64,000 nt of DNA, from positions 2,672,501 through 2,736,500 of the forward strand of contig CALZFC010000004.1 in assembly GCA_945643635.1 (NCBI GenBank). Direction: 5' to 3'. Below, one piece after another: positions 1 to 12,640 of the stretch; positions within the stretch are counted from its first letter, which is position 1, and the number at the start of each line of letters is the position of its first letter. This DNA is from Allodiplogaster sudhausi. Its lineage: Eukaryota > Nematoda > Chromadorea > Rhabditida > Diplogasteridae. The translations under genes were made by a program, and so were the position numbers. The notes below the pieces were generated by a model. The model was not told the DNA's origin and made no database searches. It saw only the letters and a program-made list of their open reading frames with translations.

Positions 1-1908
1 CATAAATCGCTCCCCGTCTTGCTCCGTTGCCACCCTGCGATCCACCGTTCGAACCATTTTGGTTTTCTCCTAAAAATATTTCATTTAATATTTAATATTT
101 GTTTGCTTTTCCGATCAATAGTTTTTTTTTAAATCTTTCTTTTGATCAACAAAAAATTTTTGCCTTCCTTTCAGAGACCTACACAAAAATCCAAAAGAAA
201 GAGAGGAAGGAAGAGAGGGAGAGAGAGAATGAATACTTACGCTCATCTCCGCGGGGCTGAAGCATAGTCATCCCTCCGCGTCCACTCCTCGCTACTCCCT
301 GTCCGAATCCACGCTGCCCGAATCCGCGACTCTCACTTGCTCCTGCAGTTATTAGAAATATTTAAAGAAGAAAAGAAATGTTAGCTTATAGAGAACCATT
401 GGGGCATTAGCGGTGAGAGAGTGAGAGAGAGAGAGACAGCGAGAGAGAGAGAGACAGCGAGAGAGAAAAGGAGAGTGAGAGTGAGAGAGAGAAAGAAGGA
501 ACAACTAACGCTCATCTCTTGGCTGGCCAGCAGGTGCAGCTGCCGCACTTTCCTGTCTCTGCCCCACCATCCCACCACGTCCATAAATCGCTCCGCGTCT
601 AGGACGGTTCTGGATTGTCTCTGCAATTATTTTTATTAAATTATTTTTTTTTCTTTTATTCATCCCTGTTAGTAAACATAATAACAGCTTTTCCAATGCG
701 ATATGGAATATAAACGTTTTAACTAGAAATTAATAATGACCTGAAGAGTTGTCGAATTGCGCAGATACCGGAGCAATCCATTCGTCAGAGGGAGCAGCCA
801 CGGCAGAAGGAGTGTGGAGGGCGGTAAATGGAGAGAGAACACGAGCTTCGCTAGGCATGAGAGGCTGCGGTGGGTGAGCGATGACCGCTAAAAAAAATAT
901 CCATGCCGGTTTTTTTTAAACAGTAGATTTTTTTTCATCCTTTTTTTTACAAATTAAAATATATATAAATAACTAGATATTAAAATATTCATTAAAAATT
1001 GATCTCATTGTTTTTGCTTCTACAATGGCTGACCAGTTGCTTGAACGCTCGCCTCACCAGTCTCGTCTCCAGTTTCACCAGAGGAACGCGCATCATTTCG
1101 AGTTGAAGGAGCTTCTAAAAAAAATCTCTTTTCTGTAAATATAATAAAAATTATTTAAATATCTTTCCTCCTAAAATAAGAATAACACAATAACTTTTTT
1201 CCGTTTCTAAAATCGCCTGACCATCAGAGTGGACGACACTTTTCTCATGGGCGAAACTCTTCTCAGGCGCTTCCTCTCCATACTTCCTCACATCAGAATG
1301 AGAAGAGTTTCCGTGAATCACTTGAACGGAGGTCGCGTCTTCTAGAAAGCATTAAAGTTTTCATCCTTTGTTCATTTTTTTCATTTACTTCGTCCTCTCA
1401 TTGGAGCTGTAGACCATTGCCAAACCCATTAAACATAAAATACTCGCTAAAATTTATTCTCAACCCAAACCGCTAGTATCAATCCCTTAATTAAAAAAAT
1501 ATTTACTTTTAAAAAAATAACTCAATAGCCAAACCGACCATCGTCATTCTCCTCCAGTAACCAACTTCTCTGCTCCTTATGCTTCAGTTTCATCCAGTAC
1601 GCGACCAGCTTCCTTCTGAAGTCTCTCTCACCTAAATTATTTGCTCTTTTTTAAAATCATACCAGCAGTTAGAGCAACAATAATGCATAAACTTCGCGAT
1701 AGAGATAAAACAGGAGAAAAAGAGAAAGAGAGAGAGAGAGACAAAGAAATAGCTAGAGGGAGGTTGAACGAGACAGAGAAAAAGAACATGAGACGGCGAG
1801 ATAGTCGAAGCGAGAAAGAGATAGAGCGAAAGAGCGAGCGAGAGAGAGAGAGAGAGAGAAAGCGACAGGGAAAGAAATAAAGAGCAGCGAGTGATATAAT
1901 GTGCGTCT

Positions 1909-1954
<46 letters not shown>

Positions 1955-4900
1955 AACGCACAAATGACTCGCAGACGCAGTCGTCCAGTGACTCTCTTCA
2001 TCTTCCTCTGCCTTGCCATCTCGCTAGCTTCCATCTTCTCCGCTGATTCGGCCTCTTGTCCATTCTCCTCCAGTGACCAACTGCTCCGCTCCTTACGAGC
2101 ATCAATCCGCTTCTTCAGTTTCTTCAGGTACCTGGCCAGCTTCCTTCTGAAGTTTCTCTCACCTAAATTGTTTGCCTTTGAGCCGCGATAATGCCTACAC
2201 TTCACGAGGTTAGAGATAAAAGGGAACTGGGATTAAAAGGGATATATAGAGCCAGCGAGAGAGAGAGAGAACAAGAGAGAGGGCAGAACAAGACAGCGAA
2301 AAAGAGGCAGAGCGAGAGAGAGAATAAGAGAGAGAAAGATAAATAAAGAGAAGCGAGAGCGAGAGGGACTAAGTGAGTGAGAGAGGGAGAGAAGGAGAGA
2401 GAGAGAAAGAGAGGATGAGAGAGAGAAGGAGAAAGAGACAAAGAGAGAGAGAAACGCACAAATGACGCGCAGACGCAGTCGTCCCGTGACTCTCTTCCTC
2501 TTCCTCTGCCTTGCCATCTCGCTGGCTTCAATCTTCTCCGCAGATTCGACCTCTCCATTGATAGCCGCACCGCTCTTGCCATTGTCTGCAACTAAATGAA
2601 GATATTTGCAAGAATAAATTAAAGTTTTTCTCCCAAATAATAAATAATTTTTTTCATTACAAAAGTAGAAAAGATATGCGTTCTTCTCCTACAAATAACA
2701 AGATAAAGCATACCCGAGGAGAATTCGGTTTCGCATCCGAGAGTGGGCGGCTTTTCTTCCTCGTTCGAACCGTCCGACGCGTCCTTAATTTTTGCAGCCG
2801 GAGTACAGTAGTCTGCAACATCTGAATCAATCGAATTTGGAAACATGACTTTCTTTTATTAATATCATTTTAGTCACACTTAAAACCATGCCACTTTTAC
2901 AAACTTCTTTCTGAAGGCTACTTTTCTGACAATCACACCTCGAAATTATAAAAAAAATTTATACTAGCCAGGGATGTCCAAGGCGGGCCGAGCCCGGGCC
3001 GGGCCCTAGGCCCGGCCCGGCCCGTTGCTGGTTTGGCGGGCCCGGGCCCGGCCCGGCCCGCATGCCCCATGGGCCCGGCCCGCATGCCCTACGGGCCGGG
3101 CCGGGCCCGTTTTTGCATAGGCCCGGCCCGGCCCGTTGCTAATTTGGCGGGCCCGGGCCGAGATTTTGAAGGTAGGGCCCGGCCCGGCCCGCGTACCCTA
3201 TAGGCCCGGCCCGGCCCGGCCCGTAGGGTATGCATGCCGGGCCGGGCCCGGGCCTGGTTTTGGACATCCCTGATACTAGCATAAAGGATATCCTTTAAAT
3301 TAACTGCAGGGATCTCAAGATAAAATTTTCTCCACATTCTTTCCACACCTCGAAATTTAAGTCGCTATATAAAAATCTTTTCATACTATTATGACGAATA
3401 TCCTTCAAATTAACAACAAGGGTCTAGAAAAGGAAACTACAGTATACTATATCTTTCCATACCTCGAGGTGCAGTCTTCTTTCCCTGCGAGACCACTTCA
3501 CTAGCATCCCTCTCTCCTTCAAATGCCTGCGTCACTTCTCCAGATTCTTCGTCTTTCCCATCCAAAGCGGCTTCTTCAGTCACTACCGTAGTCTCCTTCT
3601 CCTCAACCGTATCCTTCTCCTCTCGCCCTTCCTTCTCAGTCTCCTTCTTGGCAATGCCACATTCATCAAAGAGCTGCTGGAGATAATTCGTCTTCGGGAT
3701 CTCTGAAAGGAGAACTGAGATAGGGAAAAGTTGTTAGGCAATAGCAGCATAAGTACGATGGGAAAAGTTAACTATTAATGGGCTTTATATTTTAACATAA
3801 TATAGATAGCATAATGTATATTTCTACTCTGCTTTTATACCTTCAGTTTCTGCGATTGCTGAGGAAGGATAGAAGTGGAAGGAAGGCGAAGGAAGCTTGG
3901 ATGCTGTAATCGGACCGAAATGATCGTAGCCCAAAGCCCTTGTCATACATAGAGGATGTTACAAAATTCAGTTTTGATTTTTTAGAGAATATAATATTTT
4001 TAACAAAAAAAGCGCTAAAATGTATCTTCTTACAAAAGCCCGTATTCGCATCTCAACCTCTCATCTCTCCCCCCCCCCTCTCAGAGTAATCGTAGGGGAG
4101 GGACATCTTTCTGAAACAATACAAAAATCAAGGGAAATAAAGGGACAAAAACCAGATTTGGTAAAGAATAGTAGCAGAAGCAACCTACAACTATTTCATC
4201 TTAAGCGTTCCATTCAAGCATTGGTTACGCACATTTCATTTGGTCAATTGGGTCAACCTGAGTAAACTGTGTCATACATACATATCATATATACAGTACA
4301 GTACACGTAGAAATTTTTTTTCGCTTACCCTTACTTGTTTTTGGGGCCCAAAAGTCCCTACCCCTCCTGGTTTTACCGGGACCCAGACATAGGCTTTTTT
4401 CTCAGCCCTCTCTTCCCATTCTGTCTCTCTCTATCACGCTCCGTCTCTACTCTCTCTCCCCTTTCTGTCTCTTTCTTATTTCTCTCTCTCTCTCTGTCTC
4501 TCTCTCACCTTGCTTGCTTTCCTCATCTGCCCTAGCTCCCGAGTCTGGAGCGGAGGCTTCCTTTTCAACCGGCTGTGTCTCTTCTTCTTTTTCTTCTCCG
4601 AAGACCGTCTCTCCGCTCGACTCCTTCTCTTCGTCATCTTCCATTTTCTCCTCTTCGTCTCCCGTTGACATCGCCACCGATTGCCTCTGCCAATCTAAAA
4701 AAAATTGAATATATGTTTTCGTCCTGTCAATGAAAAAAAACAAGGAAGAAATAGTGTTTCCCTTAATTGTATTCTTCAAAAATCGAGAGAGAAAAAACAA
4801 TCTCATACCATCTGCGCCATTCTCTACAGCGTCTTCGGTATTGACAGAAGACGGGATGTCTGCAATACGAACAATTTCTTTTTTTAATTTTGCATTTTAC

Positions 4901-6889
4901 CTACTTAAAGCATAATTTCCCATTAAAGTTGTGTTTTCTACCTAATTAAAGCAGTTATCATAAAATATTCGCATGAAAATCCTCACCTCTTCGCTGAGCT
5001 GGCATAGCTTCTACTGAATAGTCTGTTGTTATCTCCTCGTCAGTCTCTGTTTCTCCCTCTTCGCTCTCCAGCTCCCCTTCAGTCTCTTCCTCGCTCGCAT
5101 CGTCTTCTATGATCTCTCTTTCCTCGAGATCCTTAATTTCTAAAAAAAAAAAAAAAAAAAACACACAGGCTTGGGTATATGTTTAATAAGAGGAAGCTCT
5201 TATCCAAATCCAACTTTCTTTCATCATCGCAAATTTCTAACAAAACATATGTAGAGAAACTTCTCATGCACTTATCACATTTGCTTACGTCAGAAAGTGT
5301 TCGAGATTTATTTTATCCTAATACTTTCATTTAAGAGAGAGTCTCTGTAAGACTCATTTATAAACTCCTGTCCCGGGGGAATTTCTTTTTTTCTTTTACT
5401 TTAAAAACGTTATGAGGGAAGTATCTAGTGTTCATAACGAAGTAAATATGGTCAAAATGTTTTTTGAATTTTTTTTTCTCTTAGCTAGAAGTCGAAATGT
5501 GCAACATGTTCGGAAGACCATATCTTAGGTTCTACTTAATATTTCTAAATAATCCAACGATGAAAGAGTAAAGCCTGTGCAATATGATATTTAAACGTTT
5601 CAACTACAAACCAATAATAACCTGAAGAGTTGTCGACTTGCGCACGAGATTCCGGAGCAAACTCTTCGTCAGAGGGAGCAGCCACGGGAAAGGAAGTGTG
5701 GAGGGCGGCAAATGGGGAGAGAACAGGAGGATCTCCGCTAGGAATCGATATGAGAGATTGCGGTGGCTGAGTGATGACAGCTGAAAACAATATCAATGCC
5801 GGTTTTTTTTAATCTGTTTCTAACAGTAGATTTTTTCCAGCCTTTTTTTCAATATAAAATATATATAAATAACTAGATATTAAAATATTTATTGTTTGGG
5901 AGATATTTCAGCCCTTTTTTGAATAAAAAATATATATAAATAATTAGACATTAAAATATTCATCAAATATTGATCTCATTGTTTTTTTTCTTCTACAATC
6001 GCTAACCAGTTGCTTGAACGGTCGCCTCACCAGTCTGGTCTCCAGTTTCAACAGACGAATGCGCATCATTTCCCGTCGAATCCGAAACGAGAGGCAGCTT
6101 GGGAGCTTCTAAAAAAAATCTCTTTTTTTGTAAACATAATAAAACTAATTTTAAACATTTTAAATATGTTACCTCACAAAAACTAGAAGAAAAAAAATAC
6201 AATTTCTTTTTTCCATTTCTAAAATCGCCTGACCTTCACCGTGGACGCCACTCTTCTCAGCCACTTCCTCTCCAGACGTGCCCTCACCAGAATGAGGCGA
6301 GTTTCCAGAAACCACATCAACGGTGTTCTCGTCTCCTAAAGACAATCACAATTTCAATCCTTTTTGTTGTCATTCATGATCTTTCACACCACATCCACTT
6401 AACTCGTCCTCTCACTGGAACTGTATATCGTAGTCAAATCCGTTTAATCATAAAATACTCGCTAAAATATATTCTCAGCCCAAACCGCTATCTTTTTATC
6501 AATCTTTTTATTAAATAATTTTCTTTAATATTTACTAAAAAAATAACTCAATAGCCAAACTTACCATCGTCATTCTCCTCCAGTGACCAACTTCTCTGCT
6601 CATTACGAGCATTAATCCGCTGCTTCAGTTTCTTCCAGTGCGCGGCCAGCTTCCTTCTGATGTCTCTCTCACCTAAATATTTGCTATTTTTAAAAAGAGC
6701 ATTGGTATTTAGAGCTACAATAAAATATACACTTCACGCTACTCGAGATAAAACAGAAGACAGATTAAAAGGAAGAGATATAGATAGAAATAGCTAGAGA
6801 GAGACTAAGAAATGGCAAGAGGGAGGTTGAACGAGATAGATAAAGAGAACATGAGAGACGTCAAGGAGAAGCGAGTGACATAGTGCGTG

Positions 6890-6937
<48 letters not shown>

Positions 6938-8712
6938 GGAGAGAGTGAGTGAGAGAGAGAAAGAGAGTGAGTGATAGAGAAGGAGAGAAAGAGTGAGAGA
7001 GAGAAAGAGAGAGAGGGAGACAAACGAACAAACGACTCGTAGACGCAGTCGTCCCGTGACTCTCTTCTTCTTACTCTGCCTTGCCATCTCGCTGGCCGCA
7101 CCGCTTGTGTCATTGTCTGAAGCTAAATAACGATATTTTCGAGAATAATTAAAGTTCGTGTGCTTTATTTATTGTTTGAGGAAACCTTTTGTACATCTAG
7201 GTAAGAGAGAACCAACTTCTCTCCTTGAATACCCAACAATTTCCCATTTTGAATATTAACAACACATATCCAAAGGATAGTTAATCCATTCGTTGTCAAC
7301 AAAAAAAGAATACTTCCCAAAATCATCCACTGATTTTCATGGTGTACGTGTGGGCAAATAGCCTTTATTTGAAAATAACCTTTTTGTAACATGTAAATAT
7401 TAAACACAACTAACTTCGCTCCAACTCCTTGAGCATCGCAGTAATCATGGCTGGCGATGCCAGGCCCTGCTCAATTAGCTCGGACGCTTCGCAGCAGAAA
7501 TCGAAGCCGATCTGGAAAGAATCCGTTTTCGACGAGTCCGATAATTAAAATTATGAAATGAGATTAAAGATTGTATAAAAAGCCAGATAAAGACACACCC
7601 ATGACCCTTCGTTATTTTTGACATCAATTTTTCAACAACAAAAAAGGCCGCTTTAGGCATATCCCATCTCCTTATTATTATTAGATTGCTAACAGTAAGC
7701 TCCCTCTACTCCATACCCAATTACAAGGATCAGAGGAAAAAAGGTACTGTCCATTTGACAGACCCATCCTAATTTTGGGCCTCCCAAACCCTTGTCCCAC
7801 CTTGTTTCTGAGGAACATTTTGGCAAAAAATAGCTATCCCACCCTGGTTTGCATGCCTAATACCTCCTAACCCACCCTTATCTTCTGAGTCCTCGACAGT
7901 GGCTTTTATTCCCTGTCAAAGATCTAAAAAAAAGACTTTCATTCCCTGGGTTTACTACTTAAAAACATCCCTGAAAAAAGCAGGGAATAAATTTGATCTC
8001 ATCAATGCATTCACTGCTTTAGATGGCGTCAGGCAACAACCTCCTTCCACGCCTCCAGCGAATCGCTCTCAACAGCAACCATCGACTCCCAGATCTCCTT
8101 CACCGACTCTCGAAGATCGATCGAATCTCCAGCAGACTGCAATTATTGATTCATTCGTTGATTGGCAAGCCCCCACAATGATCTCTTTGTGATTTTTTTT
8201 TGAATAGAATATGGCCTGCTAGATATTTAACTTATATCTCCCTACTCCGATTGACCGGGTTTTCCAAGTTCGGGGGTGAACAATTGATGAAGATCAAACG
8301 CAATGATTTCATGGCTACTGGAGGGAATACTTTTAAGTGAGGGTCCAAATAGTTATAAAAGGACATTTCGGCGGGGTTTTCGGATGCGAAGCTGCTCAGG
8401 AACGACGCTGACCATGGAATCTCGAGAAGTCGCCCACGAATTTGCAAGTTCTCCTAGAACTTCGAGATGAAGCGTGACTTCGATGGCCAGCTGAGTGGAC
8501 TGAAAAATATTTTTATTCTATTATTTTTATAACCTCGTTTCAAACACGCCGAAACCTTGGCAAGAAAACAGTTATTAGTTAGGATTATTCTTCGAAAGCT
8601 CTATTCACGCTGAGAAATTGAACGTGATGTGGGTTTTGTTTGTGAACTTCAATAAAAAAAACCGATTTTGAGTTACAAGAAACTTTTCAAGATGAGAGAG
8701 AGAGAGAGAGAA

Positions 8713-8778
<66 letters not shown>

Positions 8779-9993
8779 GTGAAGAAGTCTTACATCCATG
8801 GCGAGGAGCGTGTCGTTGATGTGCTCAGGCTGGAGCCAGACATCCTTGCGAAGGCAGCGAGTGGACGCTGCGAAGAGCGCACAAAGTGTGTGGGCACGAG
8901 AGATCGCCTCCTTTAAAGTATATATTTTACTTTTTATCAAACACTAAATAATAACTGAGAGTTAGAATAATATCTATCTATTTTACTCCATTCCCAAAAT
9001 TGACGATAATTGGCCGAAAGTATTCATTAAATTCTATGAACCTTTTGTTTAGCATTTCAAATCCTGAACAAGTGATTTGTTCTAAAAGCCACCTTCTTGT
9101 TTAAAAACCTAAAGCAAAGTGCAAAACAACAAGAAACCTTGAAGAATGAATGGAACTTGTCCTCGGGAACCAGGCTCAGATCAAGATCGGCCGGGCGATG
9201 CTTGTGAAGAGGTGGCTGGTGGAACGTACCCAGGAGTCTGGAATCACTAATAATATAAAGTGGAAGACAAGCAATAGCTTTGGCAATAATAACAACACTA
9301 ATTTTAATTTTAATAATAATAATAGCAATAATATTAATTTTGGCCTTTAAAATGTGGTGAGACTAGCAATACAGAAAACGTTATTACAGAACAAAAAGGG
9401 TAAAATTAAGCGTCGTTTAGATGATTCCCAACTGCGAACGAAATTATCGAATGCTTTCATTCCTGAATAGACCTAATTCTAACCGATAAAACGCCTCGGC
9501 AGAAATGGCGAGGTCTCCATTGTGCACACGAAATTCCGGGTCAAGCCAAGCGCGAACAGAAGACAGCTCAGTCAGGACTACGTGCAATTCTGAAAGGGTG
9601 CGAATTTCAAGATTAAATGCAATCAATATCCAAAATTGTACAGGCATATGAGCTTACACAAGCTAAATAAAATCTCTTCTTCGTCGAGATGAGCCAAGCA
9701 AGAAATAATAACATTTAAAAAAATTAATTTAGCAGAATTTCTCTGGCCACACAAGGTTTAAGAAAACATTTTAGCAATAGTAACGTAAACATCATTCAAG
9801 TCAACATTCTGGCAAAAATTTGCTTCACAAACTCTCAACAAGTCTCGAAAGCACATTCATTTATAGCACTTTAAGTATCGAATTGGTGATTCAATCACAA
9901 GAACAGAATGAAGCGAAATTATAATCTCAATAGAAACAGACCGTTCGATGCCACTTCGAATTCCATCTGATCCTCATCGGAAGATTCCGACAT
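1..9993 (-). CDS. Large acidic protein with RG/G-rich C-terminal part (partial, runs off left edge)
   Basis: I do not recognise the family. Exons in transcript order: 9993-9942, 9589-9484, 9237-9138, 8910-8794, 8499-8413, 8136-8041, 7511-7415, 7122-7075, 6672-6565, 6335-6234, 6108-6007, 5780-5622, 5139-4987, 4859-4809, 4694-4509, 3903-3841, 3702-3463, 2821-2714, about 2591-2480, about 2161-1965, 1631-1539, 1341-1222, 1114-1034, 887-741, 620-510, 342-241, 69-<1. Phases close throughout, and from the seventh exon onward every clear exon is phase 1-1. The start is MSESSDEDQMEFEVASN. About 230 N-terminal residues look folded. The middle is very rich in Glu/Asp (4509-5139, 3463-3702). The last exons carry RG, GFGQ and RRGAIYG repeats. 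This layout resembles RNA-granule or RNP proteins, but that is analogy only. The two exons near 2591 and 2161 have uncertain donors. About 1000 residues are visible. Confidence 0.7.
381..500. repeat. GA-rich tract in intron of acidic gene
   Basis: Imperfect (GA)n interspersed with GACAGC units on the plus strand, that is (CT)n on the gene's coding strand. It lies just downstream of the donor at 510. Confidence 0.9.
1700..1960. repeat. GA-rich tract in intron of acidic gene
   Basis: Long imperfect then near-perfect (GA)n (1911-1947) on the plus strand, immediately next to the module exon ending near 1965. The coding strand is (CT)n. Confidence 0.9.
2250..2455. repeat. GA-rich tract in intron of acidic gene
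   Basis: Imperfect (GA)n between the two duplicated exons near 2480 and 2161. It is paralogous to the tracts at 1700-1960 and 6780-7020. Confidence 0.9.
2936..3470. repeat. Tandem duplication spanning an exon-intron boundary, interrupted by the MITE
   Basis: An approximately 110-bp unit beginning near the exon end at 3463 (TTCCATACCTCGAGGTG) recurs at about 3343 (TTTCCACACCTCGAAATT) and 2936 (TCACACCTCGAAATTATA). Each copy is followed, in the minus direction, by related intron sequence. The unit therefore multiplied the 5' splice region, leaving two degenerate donor copies (CGAG to CGAA context) in the intron. The MITE inserted into the copy nearest 2960, and the uninterrupted copy at 3388 shows what the empty site looked like. 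Confidence 0.6.
2969..3272. mobile_element. GC-rich hAT-type MITE
   Basis: The 304-bp element has perfect 13-bp terminal inverted repeats (CAGGGATGTCCAA) and is flanked by the 8-bp target-site duplication ATACTAGC (2961-2968 and 3273-3280). An 8-bp duplication with CAGGG-type ends is the hAT signature. The interior is almost entirely permutations of GGGCCCGGCCC, far more GC-rich than the AT-rich intron it lies in, and has no coding potential. It sits in an intron of the acidic gene. Confidence 0.9.
6780..7022. repeat. GA-rich tract in intron of acidic gene
   Basis: Imperfect to pure (GA)n on the plus strand directly after the donor at 7075, hence CT on the coding strand. Confidence 0.9.
8693..8780. 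repeat. GA tract in intron of acidic gene
   Basis: Nearly pure (GA)n beginning about 15 bp after the donor at 8794. The same CT-after-donor arrangement is preserved in the dispersed exon copies near 31900 and 37510. Confidence 0.9.
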
Positions 9994-10630
9994 TGCAAAG
10001 ACGCGAAAATAGCAGCAGTTCTGCAAGCAAGCAGCAATAAAAAGACGACTAAACGACATTAAAATCAACCGGTTAATCAAACAGCAACAGGCAGAAGTTT
10101 CCCAAAAAATCCTTACGAAATCCACTTTTCGGTGCGTCATCCAAATTGCAGTACGGTATGTGTTTGGCGCGAAATTAATCATTTATTAGCATTAAAATTT
10201 TATTTCCAATTCTTTCTTATAATCAACGAAAAAGGATAGTTATTTTTTACCTAAGTTTATCGCATACTACCACTTTGTAATCACTTTTAAATAAAAGTAA
10301 AAAAATAGAGTAGTTTTCTGTAAAGTAAGGAGAAAATGAATTGTGCCGTACAATTTCCGAATTGTTTTATCAAGTGGTGGTCTTTAACTTTTGCAACGGG
10401 GTTCGAGAAGACGATTTAAACTCCAGCACATGTGTTTTTTTCTCTCTTTTTTCTGCAGATGGGCGGAAGGAAGCCTGATTGTATGTTAATACGCTCATCG
10501 AAATCACCGAGAACAGTTCTTTTTTTGTTATTCATTGGAAAAAAAATGTGAAAATGTCGTTGACTACGTTCTGAACATTTAAATATTTCTTCAAGTAGTT
10601 TAATTTCTCCCGCAGCATTTTCGGTTCAGT

Positions 10631-10671
<41 letters not shown>

Positions 10672-10692
10672 GAGGAGAGAGAAGAGAGGCAA

Positions 10693-10724
<32 letters not shown>

Positions 10725-12037
10725 GGAAAGAGAGAGAGAGAGAAGAGAGAGAGAGAGGAAGAGATATAAAGAGAGGAGAGTGGAGCCAACGACGCACGGC
10801 CGATGCCGCCGAATCAAAATGAATCACGATGCTGCCAACGTCGATCTCCGCGCGAAGATGGTCGTGTCTTCGATAAAGGCGCCCAGCGAACGCGATCCAT
10901 CGGTGGCGTGGAGTTGTCGAAGACGACATCAACCGCCTCAACAGCGCCGACGCCGGATTCGGAAGCGCCTGACGACGGCGCTTGCCACGATGGCCGAGCA
11001 GAAAGAAAAGTCGTAAACTCACAAGCGCTGCTGCTCGTCCAGAAAGAAAGATCGAGTGGCCGAAGTAGTCACCGCCATTAGATGAGGTCGTCGCTGGCGA
11101 AAGAAGCGTGTCAACAGAGCCGTCTCACTCGATTCTATGGGCTACACAATTACTTTGTGATGCTCTAGTCCAAGGAGTACCTGGGAGCGGCGCCGACGAA
11201 GGCAACGATAGCGCGTGGCCGACAGCAAGTGGACGACGATAAAAACCTGCATCGGGTTATTTATTACTGAATATATGTATGCATTTGTATAAACCATAAT
11301 ACCATATATGTTTCGAAAAACAGAGCAGTCAATACATCTTTATATCTCATAGCTCATGGTCAGTATGAAAATCGCTTGTGGTCGTATTTCATCGACTCTT
11401 GCTAATATTTCAGGCATCTCACTACTCTGCACGATTCTATCAACAAGCTTTTTTTTCCTTTCTTGAATCGCTATTTCTCTATAGCCTGCCTGCACTGTTG
11501 TCAATCGTCTATCAGTTTGTTAAATGGAATAGTTGATTTCTGCAAATTCTTCAATTTGTGTACCTTGTCAACATAACGATTTATTTCGAAATAACCAAAT
11601 AAGGACATTCATCGCAATGCATGCTATACGTAGCTGGAGAGCAAGTAGACGGCAAGACTATTACGAAGTGTATGTATATTCTACAGAGTGGTGTTTAACC
11701 ATTTACTGGTAAACATACTATGTCTGTTAAAACAAACGGTTTGGTTCTTCTCTTTGTTTCAATCAAATGATTTGATTCTTTTCATATCCAAATTGTTCAA
11801 GCAAGGATGGAGTGAAAGTATGATGGAGAGAGAGACAGATCTAGAGACATTAACACTAGAGAGAGGTCACCACCTAAACAGATTAATAGAGAAGAACAGA
11901 GAGAGAGAGAGAGAAAGAGACTCAAAAAAGGAGTGGGGCTATTCGGGAAAGAGTGGGCAATACGGAATATTTTAGAACATTAATTCAGGAACGAAGTACA
12001 TACATTTATCGCCATGGGACTTCCCTCCGCTATGTCA

Positions 12038-12082
<45 letters not shown>

Positions 12083-12640
12083 TCTTTTCCTAGTTTTGCT
12101 CTGCAAAAAAAAACAACGAAATGTTTATGAGCTTCATATCATCTGGCGAACAAAGAAGGTTAGAAGCTGTTGAAGGACATGAGTGTAGGTAATTAGTTGA
12201 TGACGATTGGAGCTTCGGAATTCTCGGATGAATGAGTTTTTTGGAAACAAATGGTTCAAAAATTAAATGTGTTTCCGAACAAAATCCACTTGGTTGTTGA
12301 GCAGAGTAGTTACATATAAGAGGGAGAGAAAGAGTACAGAGAGAGAGAGAAGAAGAGATACAGAGAGAGAGAGACGAAAAGGGACAGAGAGAGAAGAAAA
12401 GAGAGAGAGAGAGGAGAAGAAGAGAGAGAGAGATGGAGAGAAAGAGAGAAAACAGAAACGTAAAGGGACCGTTGAAAAAAAAGTAAACGTCGACTGATAA
12501 TGAGATGAGAAATCAGCTTTTTTTCGCTTGGTTTGTCTTTAAATATTCTCAATCATTTAGTCATAATTTAGATCAAATAATAATTTTATAAATAGTATCT
12601 TAATTATATTTACTACTCAACAATTCAGATAGCCTCGAAA
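9994..12640. other. Intergenic region between acidic gene and mucin-like gene
   Basis: It holds the shared 5' flank of the acidic gene, a dispersed repeat (10390-10640) running into a GA tract (10633-10765), and a GC-rich stretch (about 10790-11240) with open frames on both strands but no recognisable protein. It also holds short GA/CT tracts at 11890-11920, 12038-12083 and 12318-12455. I see no supportable gene. Confidence 0.6.
10390..10770 (+). repeat. Dispersed repeat ending in a GA tract (family R1)
   Basis: Related sequence occurs at 15930-16160 (same orientation) and 28865-29100 (inverted), with a weaker copy at 56040-56110. Shared blocks include TACGCTCATCGAAATC, then AATTTCTTCC/AATTTCTCCC and a terminal junction into (GA)n. 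The copy at 28865 belongs to the inverted duplication of the acidic gene's 5' flank, but the one at 15930 is independent, so this is a dispersed family. No coding capacity seen. Confidence 0.6.

Larger units (their letters stand above)
741..2591 (-). repeat. Duplicated exon block of the acidic gene (copy of 5622-7122)
   Basis: Exons at 2591, 2161, 1631-1539, 1341-1222, 1114-1034 and 887-741 match, in order, the block 7122-7075, 6672-6565, 6335-6234, 6108-6007 and 5780-5622, including intron sequence and a GA tract. The module starting SERDIRRKLAAHWKKLK recurs at 6565-6672, 1965-2161 and 1539-1631. In the 2161 and 2591 copies the donor GTAAG used at 7075 has become GGAAG, so the exon reads on, fusing modules. 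Exon 1114-1034 is 21 nt shorter than its partner. Because all these exons are phase 1-1, the block could be inserted without a frameshift. Confidence 0.75.

Noticed and set aside
3089..3346. Frame rich in Pro-Gly-Arg
   Set aside because: Lies in the GC-rich MITE and is a by-product of its GGGCCC repeats.
10780..11100. GC-rich open frames on both strands (Arg/His-rich)
   Set aside because: Two plus frames and one minus frame are open through the same DNA, none resembles a protein or has splice support. Probably compositional.
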